From: Promethearchaeota archaeon
Lineage (GTDB): Archaea; Asgardarchaeota; Lokiarchaeia; Sigynarchaeales; SOKP01
Length of the DNA stretch: 11,971 bases
Direction of reading: 5' to 3'
Assembly: GCA_030620005.1 (NCBI GenBank)
Contig: JAUXAJ010000158.1
Span: forward strand, 1-11,971
The notes under the pieces are model-generated. The model was given only the letters and a program-made list of their open reading frames with translations. It had not been told where the DNA came from and ran no database searches. Shown in pieces: positions 1 to 6,400 of this stretch. The translations under genes and the position numbers were made by a program. Numbering within the stretch: position 1 is the first letter of the stretch; every line of letters begins with the position of its first letter.

Positions 1-284
1 ATTTCACCTAAAACACTAACAATCGAGAGTAAACAATTTACAGATGTTTCGTGTTCAAAAGCCCATATCATGGGAGGTAAAGCCCTATCAATGAAATTAT
101 TTTTGAGAACTTCTGCTGCTGCAATTCTCACAAATTCACTCTTTTCAGAGACTAATAAATTTTCTAAGAGCTTGAAAATTTTTTCACTTCTTACATCAAG
201 TTCGCCTAAAAAATTAATACTCTCAAGCCTAACACGTTCTTTATTACTATTTTCAATGATAGAAACCAATTGATCAATATCCAT
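1..284 (-). CDS. HEAT-repeat protein, partial (C-terminal part beyond left edge)
   Basis: The frame opens at the ATG at 284-282 and stays open to the left edge, giving 94 complete codons with no stop. The visible protein begins MDIDQLVSIIENSNKERV and consists of short paired helices of HEAT type (for example RIAAAEVLKNNF and SVNCLLSIVSVLGE). It aligns without gaps to residues 21-114 of the neighbouring HEAT-LRR protein. Both share an IEN motif near the start, RxES, LEN, the helix ending VLK, PM, H-x-T and NCL. It is therefore a paralogue lacking that protein's first 20 residues. HEAT repeats act as protein-protein interaction scaffolds, and no catalytic residues are visible. Whether it also ends in leucine-rich repeats cannot be seen. 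It is co-directional with the upstream gene, with 87 bases between them, but has its own candidate TATA box. No signal peptide is present, so a cytosolic location is likely. Confidence 0.85.
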   Translation of the reverse strand, partial: MDIDQLVSIIENSNKERVRLESINFLGELDVRSEKIFKLLENLLVSEKSEFVRIAAAEVLKNNFIDRALPPMIWAFEHETSVNCLLSIVSVLGE

Positions 285-326
285 TATTTTTATAAAAAAG
301 CTTTCTTTTTTTTAAATTTCGATTTT

Positions 327-336
327 AATTTATAAA
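327..336 (-). promoter_or_regulatory. Candidate archaeal TATA box for the partial HEAT gene
   Basis: The element reads TTTATAAATT on the minus strand, with A-rich sequence just upstream. It lies about 45 bases before the ATG at 284. With the usual archaeal spacing of about 25 bases from TATA box to transcription start, the leader would be about 20 bases. The region is AT-rich, so chance matches are common. No strong Shine-Dalgarno sequence is seen. Confidence 0.35.
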
Positions 337-371
337 TGTTTAACAACATCAATTAACCTTTCTAAACAATT

Positions 372-1874
372 CTACATATTAACGATTAAACCGTTAGCTT
401 TAAGCAATTTTAACCATTCAGGAATTTTTTTAATGTCGTTAAATTTAATATTTAGTTCTTTAAGGGAACTAAGACCACTTAATGATCGTGGAAGTTTTTT
501 AATATTATTTCGCCATAAGTTTAATTCCTCTAACGAAGACAAGGCTCCAATCCAATCTGGTATCTCACTTAGATTACAATAACTTAAATTTAACCTTTTT
601 AGTGAAGAAATTAACCGTATTGAATCTGGTAAGGTTATTAATTCATTGCCCCTTAAAGATAACTCTTCAAGAGAAGTGAGGTTTTTCATGGACTTTGGAA
701 GAGAATTAAGATTATTGTCGTACAAATGCAATTCTTTAAGCGATTTGAGTTGACCCATCCATTTTGGAACTTCACTTAAGGATTTATTCCCTCCCAAACC
801 TAATTTTTCTAACGACAATAAATATTGCAAGCCTCCTGGAATGTTTTCAAGGTTATTCCAGCCTAACTCTAGGGTTTTTAACGATTTAAGTCTTCCGATT
901 GAATTAGGTAGATCAAGCAATTCATTTCCGTGTAAATCTAAATTTTGAAGAGAACTGAGCGAACCTATTGATGATGGTAAAGATTTCAGCCTATTTGTTC
1001 TTAGATTCAAAGTCATTAATGACTTTAAATTGCCAATAGAGTCCGGTAACGACGATAAATTATTCGATTTTAAATTTAAACGCTTAATTCTAGATAAAAA
1101 ACCAATAGTTTCCGGGAGTCTTATCAATCTATTGTAACTTAAATCTAAATACTCTAAAGAATTTGATTCTTCAAATTTTACCGGAATCTTTTTCAGGTTA
1201 TTAAATTTCAAATCTAATCTTTTTAAAAAGGAAAGTGATAGTATTGAATCAAGAAATTTTGATAACCTCGTTAAAGCCAAACCAAAATTATCGACATTGG
1301 ACAAATCTAAAGAAGTAATAGCTCCGTTCTCGATCTCAAAATTAATGTATCCAAATTTCACCCTTAAACTCGAAATAATGTGTTGATTTATGAGAATCTT
1401 AGAAAGTTCTTTACTTGAAAGATCGTCAATAAATTTATCCTTAAATAAGCTTTTTAAATATATTTCGAGTTTTTCCTGTTCAATTTCCTTAATTTTTCTT
1501 ATTAAAAACGATTTGGATTCTTTAGAATTTAAATCGCCTAAAGTCGATAAGGCGGTTATTAAACAATTTAACGACGTATCGTGCTGGATGGCATGCTTCA
1601 TTGGGTAATACGCTTTTTCTAAGAAAAGGCTTTTTAAAACTTTTGCGGCTAAATTTCGAATTCTCTCGTTTGAATCCGAAATAAATATGTTTTCTAAAAA
1701 ACTAAAAGTTTTCTCGTTTTTAAAACCGATTTTTTCCAATGTTAAGATGCTTTCGTATCGAATCTCAACATTATCCTTATTCTCAATTAACGAAATTAAT
1801 AATTCTGCAGCATTATTTTTGTCAATATCTTTATTCTGAAAATCCGTGTATATCGCTTTAGGAGTTAAAGTCAT
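372..1874 (-). CDS. HEAT-repeat / leucine-rich-repeat protein, 500 aa
   Basis: A complete gene from ATG (1874) to TAG. Residues about 20-165 are helical, HEAT-like pairs (ELLISLIENKDNVEIRYESI, IRNLAAKVLKSLF, LNCLITALSTLG). Residues 181-215 hold an entry strand (ENGAITSLDLS) that looks like a degenerate first repeat. Residues 216-492 hold twelve leucine-rich repeats of 23 residues (one of 24) with the pattern LxxLxLxxNxLxxLPxxIGxLxS. This is the 'typical' type, also seen in Ras-associated LRR proteins. There is no signal peptide or membrane segment, so it is probably a cytosolic interaction scaffold. HEAT-LRR proteins of this kind are abundant in Lokiarchaeia, where small GTPases are plentiful, but no GTPase is present here and the partner is unknown. 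The frame extends about 65 bases further upstream without another ATG. The downstream truncated gene is a paralogue, which points to local tandem duplication. Confidence 0.93.
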   Translation of the reverse strand: MTLTPKAIYTDFQNKDIDKNNAAELLISLIENKDNVEIRYESILTLEKIGFKNEKTFSFLENIFISDSNERIRNLAAKVLKSLFLEKAYYPMKHAIQHDTSLNCLITALSTLGDLNSKESKSFLIRKIKEIEQEKLEIYLKSLFKDKFIDDLSSKELSKILINQHIISSLRVKFGYINFEIENGAITSLDLSNVDNFGLALTRLSKFLDSILSLSFLKRLDLKFNNLKKIPVKFEESNSLEYLDLSYNRLIRLPETIGFLSRIKRLNLKSNNLSSLPDSIGNLKSLMTLNLRTNRLKSLPSSIGSLSSLQNLDLHGNELLDLPNSIGRLKSLKTLELGWNNLENIPGGLQYLLSLEKLGLGGNKSLSEVPKWMGQLKSLKELHLYDNNLNSLPKSMKNLTSLEELSLRGNELITLPDSIRLISSLKRLNLSYCNLSEIPDWIGALSSLEELNLWRNNIKKLPRSLSGLSSLKELNIKFNDIKKIPEWLKLLKANGLIVNM

Positions 1875-1929
1875 TTTTTTTAATATATTAATTATGAACC
1901 TGAATAATAATAGGAATGTTGCAAAGTAT

Positions 1930-1937
1930 AATATAAA
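1930..1937 (-). promoter_or_regulatory. Candidate TATA box for the HEAT-LRR gene
   Basis: On the minus strand this reads TTTATATT, about 60 bases before the ATG at 1874. The expected leader would be about 30-35 bases. A second AT palindrome at 1881-1890 (TAATATATTA) is too close to the ATG to drive a transcript that includes it at normal spacing. No convincing Shine-Dalgarno sequence lies within 15 bases of the start. Confidence 0.3.
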
Positions 1938-2055
1938 TTATCAATATCAATCATTTCACTCGTTATCACTTGATGTTATTACTGGAAAATGATTACAAGT
2001 TTCATTTCCCTACGATTATTTTCGAATTAAATCAATTTCATTACATGTCATATTT

Positions 2056-2076
2056 TTGATAATAATATTTTATCAA
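2056..2076. repeat. Inverted repeat in divergent intergenic region, possible operator
   Basis: The arms TTGATAA and TTATCAA are perfect 7-bp inverted repeats separated by 7 bases of A/T. The left arm lies within the 15-base string TTTTTGATAATAATA (2053-2067), which recurs at 3169-3183 upstream of the giant gene. A dimeric regulator site is possible, but short AT palindromes are expected by chance in such DNA. Confidence 0.3.
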
Positions 2077-2216
2077 GTAATTTCTATTTATTTTTAATTC
2101 TCGAAGTGATACAAGCTTGCCTACTGATTCAGGCACGCAACTCATAAGCATTGTGAGAAAAAAATTTGAATGGTTAAAAAGCTATTTGTGTCAATTTATT
2201 CTTGTTGTTAGATACG

Positions 2217-2257
2217 TTTAATAAGTCAGTTATTCATTAATAATATAGAACAAGAGG
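2217..2257 (+). promoter_or_regulatory. Candidate TATA box and Shine-Dalgarno for the PD-(D/E)XK gene
   Basis: A TTTAATAA element at 2217-2224 lies 46 bases before the ATG at 2270, which predicts transcription starting near 2245. The sequence AAGAGGA, with GAGG at 2254-2257, would fall inside that short leader, 12 bases before the ATG. That is somewhat long but acceptable for a ribosome binding site. The two elements are consistent with each other and support ATG 2270 as the start. Confidence 0.4.
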
Positions 2258-2269
2258 ATTTTTTAATCG

Positions 2270-2905
2270 ATGGAAAAAGAAGAGTTTTTAAAGCTCTTAC
2301 CAAAATTAATTCGCGAGGATGACGAGGTCAAAGGCGCTATTATAACCGCACTCTCAGGTGTAGTGGCTACTAAGGACGATATTAAACGAGTAATCAAAGA
2401 ATCTAATAAGCGATTCGAAGCATTAATGAAAGAAATGAATGAAAGATTTGAAGCTGTACAATTCCAAATTAATGACAAATTCTATAAATTAAATAGAAAA
2501 ATTACGATTGTTGATCATAAGGTCGACAATATCGGGTCAAGAGGAGGAAGAGGATTAGAAAAAGTAATTTTAGAAATGTTGAAAGAGCAAAATAAGATAA
2601 AAGAAATTGATTTTTCTAAAATTGAGCGAGTAGACATTGTTGATACCGAAGGCGTGATATTTCCAAAAGGAGTCACATCAGATATCGATGTCTTAATGGA
2701 AAATGGAAAAAATATTCTAATGGAAATTAAATTTAAACTTGATAGCAGGGATTTATACCATTTCATGCAAGTTGGCAAGTTATATGAAAAATTATATAAA
2801 AAGCCAGATGAGTTATGGGCCATCGCTTTAGAAATTACTCCAGAAACCTTAAAAAACTCAGTAAAATACCCTATCAAATTAATATATGGAATGCTTAAAG
2901 AATAA
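2270..2905 (+). CDS. Coiled-coil PD-(D/E)XK nuclease-fold protein (DUF3782-like), 211 aa
   Basis: Residues 1-30 form a short helical head. Residues about 33-88 are a charged heptad-rich coiled coil (KDDIKRVIKESNKRF, MKEMNERFEAVQFQINDKFYKL). The C-terminal half has the layout of the PD-(D/E)XK fold: helix with E97 after SRGGRG, then an aspartate strand TSDIDVL (D138, D140), then the signature strand ILMEIKF (E152, K154), then the helix RDLYHFMQVGKLYEK. This order matches the archaeal and cyanobacterial DUF3782/PDDEXK_10 proteins. The acidic residues and lysine are all present, so metal-dependent nuclease activity is possible but unproven. Many members of this group have no known substrate. There is no signal peptide, so it is probably cytosolic. 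It stands alone, with no methyltransferase, CRISPR or toxin-antitoxin partner in the window. The start is supported by GAGG upstream. Family assignment is by pattern recognition. Confidence 0.88.
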   Translation: MEKEEFLKLLPKLIREDDEVKGAIITALSGVVATKDDIKRVIKESNKRFEALMKEMNERFEAVQFQINDKFYKLNRKITIVDHKVDNIGSRGGRGLEKVILEMLKEQNKIKEIDFSKIERVDIVDTEGVIFPKGVTSDIDVLMENGKNILMEIKFKLDSRDLYHFMQVGKLYEKLYKKPDELWAIALEITPETLKNSVKYPIKLIYGMLKE

Positions 2906-2924
2906 TCTTGTGTTTATAGTTATT

Positions 2925-3007
2925 TTTCTCTTTATAATTTAAAAGTATAAAAAGCAAGAGAAAGCGCGTCAAAATATAAGATGTCCAGTCAAATATAACC
3001 TTTTTTT
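2925..3007 (+). terminator. Possible transcription terminator of the PD-(D/E)XK gene
   Basis: An imperfect hairpin lies 20 bases after the stop codon. The outer arms are TTTCTC (2925-2930) and GAGAAA (2958-2963), and the inner arms are TTTATA (2931-2936) and TATAAA (2946-2951). The loop is 9 bases with a 6-base bulge. A run of seven T follows at 3001-3007, and archaeal termination often relies on such T-tracts alone. The stem is nearly all A/T and therefore weak. Confidence 0.35.
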
Positions 3008-3105
3008 GCATCACAATAACCTAATTTCTTAATAGACAATAATATTTGAACGATGTTTTTTATTGAATAGAAGGAAATCTAATTAATAATAATTAGTAAA
3101 AGTCT

Positions 3106-3173
3106 AGTAAATTGACATTTTTAGTAAATTGAATTTTTTAATAAATTAACATTTTTAGTAAATGGACATTTTT
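3106..3173. repeat. Four tandem 17-bp repeats upstream of the giant gene
   Basis: The units lie at 3106-3122, 3123-3139, 3140-3156 and 3157-3173, with no bases between them. The consensus is AGTAAATTGACATTTTT, and each unit differs from it at zero to three positions. They end 24 bases before the TATA-like element at 3197. This position suits either an activator or repressor binding array, or a minisatellite that expanded by slippage. Confidence 0.8.
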
Positions 3174-3196
3174 GATAATAATACTATTCAGTAAAC

Positions 3197-3204
3197 TATA
3201 TAAA
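3197..3204 (+). promoter_or_regulatory. Candidate TATA box of the giant gene
   Basis: TATATAAA is the best archaeal TATA match in this intergenic region. It predicts transcription starting near 3225-3230 and a leader of about 130 bases. A weaker ATAAATAT element near 3319-3326 would give an almost leaderless transcript, so the true start of transcription is open. Confidence 0.4.
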
Positions 3205-3346
3205 TAAGTTTGAATAAATTTTATTCATCATTCCTTTTTTAGAAAAATCAAGTATATTATTCATTTTTAAGAAATCTAAAAATGGCATGAGTGGGTGAAG
3301 AAATAAAATCTGACAGTAATAAATATTTTCAAATTCAAGAAAAATT

Positions 3347-3351
3347 AAGGG
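3347..3351 (+). promoter_or_regulatory. Weak Shine-Dalgarno (AAGGG) deciding the start of the giant gene
   Basis: AAGGG lies 7 bases before the ATG at 3359. An in-frame TAA at 3320-3322 rules out a longer N-terminus. The ATG at 3359 is immediately followed by a well-formed signal peptide, which supports it as the true start. Confidence 0.5.
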
Positions 3352-3358
3352 CAATTCA

Positions 3359-3451
3359 ATGAAAAAAGAAAAGAAAATAGCAACATTACTAATAATTTTA
3401 GTATTTCTTATTGTTGGAGTACTTCATCAAACTTCTCAATTATCTTCAAGC
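3359..3451 (+). other. Signal peptide of the giant protein
   Basis: Residues 1-6 (MKKEKK) form a basic n-region, residues 7-22 (IATLLIILVFLIVGVL) a hydrophobic core, and residues 23-31 a polar Gln/Ser-rich c-region. This is a Sec-type export signal. No Cys follows, so it is not a lipoprotein signal. The exact cleavage site cannot be fixed by eye, and an uncleaved N-terminal anchor is possible. Confidence 0.85.
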
Positions 3452-6400
3452 ATGGACGATTTTTTACGTGCAAAAGATATTTTAAACGAAAAAAATGATG
3501 AGCGTCGTGAACCTACTCTAAAATTGTCGGGACATTGGACCCTTCATAATGTTATAATTCACCCTCTTGGATTCAATTTTACTGATGCCGTTAGTGCTGG
3601 TTGGTGTAGCGGTGATGGATCATGGGGCACTCCTTATGTCATTGAAAATGTCACCTTTGACGCCCAGTCTTCGGATAGTGGTCTCACTATTGCTTATTAT
3701 TATTCCACAGTTTACTTTATAATCAAAAACTGTACTTTTATTAATTCAGGATCTGATCATGATAATGCCGGTCTCACATTATATTATACAAGTAATGGAA
3801 AAATAATTAATAACACATTTACAAATAATCAGATTGGGTTGATTTTATCAAATAGTCAGAATAACACCGTTGCGGACAATACAGTATATGACAACGACTA
3901 TATTGGAATAGCTTTAGATAATGGTGATAACAATAATCTCTCGCTAAACGAAGTATATGACAACGACTTTGTTGGAATAGCGCTATCAAGCTATAGTGAA
4001 AATAACGCTGTTTCGGAAAATACAGCAAGCGACAGCCAATATGGAATATGTTTAGATCAGAGCACTAATAACAATGTTTCGGGAAACGATGTATATTACA
4101 ATGATTTGGCGGGGATTGGTCTTAATAACAGTAATCATAACAGCTTCTGGAATAACACTGCTAATAATAACGATGGTGATGGGATCCGTTTAGAATATAG
4201 TCATAACAACACCATAACAGGCAATAATGTAACCAATAACGATAATAATGGGATTGTTTTAGAAAACAGTGAAAATAACAATATTACTGGAAATAAAATG
4301 GTTTCCAATAACATGGGAATAAATATCATGGCTGATTCTAACGGTAATCTACTATTCAATAACACGATAACTGACAACGATGATCTCGGTATTAATTCGT
4401 TTCAAAATAATTACAACAACATATCCAATAATATAGTAAGTAATAGCGAGAGTGGAATAGAAATAGCAGAGTGTGGTTTTTATCGCTTAATAGAAAATGA
4501 TGTATATAATAATGATCATGACGGGATTGGAATAGTTTACAGTAATAATATCACGATTCACGATAATTTTGTAAAAAACAATACTTACGGCATATACATT
4601 ATTGAGAGTCATGATATCAATGTTATGGGAAATAATGTAACAGATTGCGATGATGGTATTAATGTTGTCGAGAGTCATGATATCAATGTTACGGGAAACA
4701 ATGTAACAGATTGCCATTATGGTATTTATTTATTTGAGGGTTCAGATTTTCATGTTGAAGGAAACAACATGACTAACTGCGGAATATTCCTCGAAACCGA
4801 GTTTCGAGGAAGTTTAGCTCAATTGCTAACAAATAAAATAGAGAATAATTTAGTTAATAATAGAGCGGTATATTATTACGCCAGTGAATTGGGTTTAGGA
4901 GGGAATAATTTTACGAATCCTGGACAAATAATTCTGGTTAATTGTAACGACACCGTAATAACTGAGTTAAATATCAATCATACTACTTGCGCAATAGCTC
5001 TATATTTTTGCGTGAATACCACCATAACGCATAATTCACTTAAAGATAATAATGGTGGTGGAATATTCATGGAGTATTGCAAGGAATCTACTATTGAGTA
5101 TAATAATATTAGTGTTAAAAGGGGTCCTGACATAGACATATGGGAGTGTACTAAAGCTAAAATATCAGGTAATATTTTAGCAGGGATGGGTTTAATTCTA
5201 TTGGTAAGTGTACTAGATGATCTCCTTTCAAATGATGTGGATAATACGAATACTGTAAAGGGTCGTCCAATTTATTATTACGAAAACAAAACTGGGTTAG
5301 GAACGAGTGATTTTATTGATGCCGGACAAATTCACTTGGTTAATTGCACTGATTCAATTATAGAAAACATTAATTTTCCAAAAGGAGCACACGGAGTTTT
5401 GTTAGATTTTTGCAACAACATAACGGTTTTTAACAATAGTTTTTCTGATGCAGGAGTTGGCGTATTATTAGGGTATTGTAACAATAGCAAAATATCAGAA
5501 AATACGATACATAACGTAACGATAGGGATTGTAACTTTTTATAGTAATGACAATTCCTTTTTTAAAAATAATGTGAGCATGAGTGAAGTCGTGGGAATAT
5601 TGATACAATGGTATTCTAATAACAACACGGTTTCCGAAAATACGTTAAACAAAAATTATTATGGAATCCTACTACAGCTAGGTTGTAATTACACTACGAT
5701 TATCGGAAATAATATTACTGAGAATGCTGACACTGGTATATTATTACAAGTTAATTGTCATAATAACACCATTTCGGGTAATAATATATACAATACTAAC
5801 GATGTTGGATTAACCATTGGTTCTGGCACGAGCGACAACATGGCTTTTAATAACTATTTCGTTGGAAATTCGGAAAATGCTCGAGATGACGGAACCAATA
5901 ACGCCTGGGATAATGGAACCATTGGAAATTACTGGGACGATTATTCTGGCAGGGATTGGAACGACGATGGTATAGGAGAAGATCCATACGATATTCCCGG
6001 TTCAGCAGGAAGCCAGGATAATTATCCAATTTGGAACGACGGAATTGACATTAACAACTTACCCGAAGTCTTAATATTCGGAACTAAGTACGGAATTTAT
6101 AGTCTTGATCCTCACTATGCGTGGGATACAGCATCAATCGATGTAATAGATCAAGTTGTTGAATCTTTATTTGCATACAACCTGTCAGATCCTCAACTTT
6201 CGATGGTGCCAAGACTTGCAAAAGAAATGGGCAATTGGTCAATTGATAATATAAACTATACAGTCGAGTTAAGACAGGGCGTTTTATTTCACGATGGAAG
6301 TAATTTTAACGCATCGTCGGTCGAATGGAATTTTAATAGATTAGCATATTTCATGAATATAAGTGGCAGCTTACCCGGAGATACATATCTTATTCAGTTT

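Larger units (their letters stand above)
1875..2269. other. Divergent intergenic region, 395 bp
   Basis: This AT-rich stretch separates the minus-strand HEAT-LRR gene from the plus-strand nuclease-fold gene, so it should carry both promoters. It holds an inverted repeat (2056-2076) and a short slightly GC-richer island (about 2109-2150). That island has a 5-bp stem, TGCCT/AGGCA, around an 8-base loop. The only plus-strand frame opening with ATG that I translated here is a 32-codon one at 1894-1992, which has no ribosome binding site and no recognisable content. No tRNA-like fold was found. Confidence 0.6.
2906..3358. other. AT-rich intergenic region upstream of the giant gene, 453 bp
   Basis: No gene was found in this stretch. 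In order, it holds the possible terminator of the upstream gene, two copies of a short string near 2968-2997 (GTCAAAATATAA and GTCAAATATAA), four tandem 17-bp repeats (3106-3173), a strong TATA-like element (3197-3204) and the ribosome binding site of the giant gene. The ATGs near 3292 and 3297 open frames of only two and three codons. Confidence 0.6.
3602..6034 (+). other. Right-handed parallel beta-helix cassette 1 (NosD/PbH1-like), residues 82-892
   Basis: The cassette opens with WCSGDGSWGTPYVIENVTF (residues 82-100) and continues as coils of about 22-24 residues of the form GIxLxxSxxNTISxNxVxNN. This is the pattern of NosD/CASH-type beta-helix repeats. The middle contains a duplicated block with YYY and GQI-LVNC motifs. 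It closes with a distinct cap, AWDNGTIGNYWDDYSG to YPIW (residues 849-892), matching the C-terminal cap of archaeal NosD-like surface proteins. Beta-helices of this kind bind carbohydrate or form rigid stalks. No pectinase-like catalytic triad was recognised. Confidence 0.85.

Noticed and set aside
70..273. Plus-strand 67-codon frame at the left edge
   Set aside because: It is the antisense shadow of the truncated HEAT gene, which has the better coding signature and a paralogue next door.
1894..1992. A 32-codon plus-strand frame in the divergent intergenic region
   Set aside because: It is short, Asn-rich by composition, has no ribosome binding site and no recognisable content.
2109..2150. 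Slightly GC-richer island with a 5-bp TGCCT/AGGCA stem, considered as an RNA gene or tRNA fragment
   Set aside because: There is no T-loop consensus, acceptor stem or other tRNA arm, and the stem is too short to support an RNA gene.
2515..2877. Minus-strand 120-codon frame opposite the nuclease-fold gene
   Set aside because: It lies entirely antisense to a gene with clear family motifs and has no recognisable content of its own.
3106..3173. The 17-bp tandem repeats considered as a CRISPR array
   Set aside because: The repeats are contiguous with no spacers, are too short, and no cas gene is present.
3359..6034. Naming the beta-helix as the copper-processing protein NosD
   Set aside because: Similarity is to the repeat fold only. 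There is no nos gene context, and the giant multi-domain architecture does not fit a NosD maturation factor.
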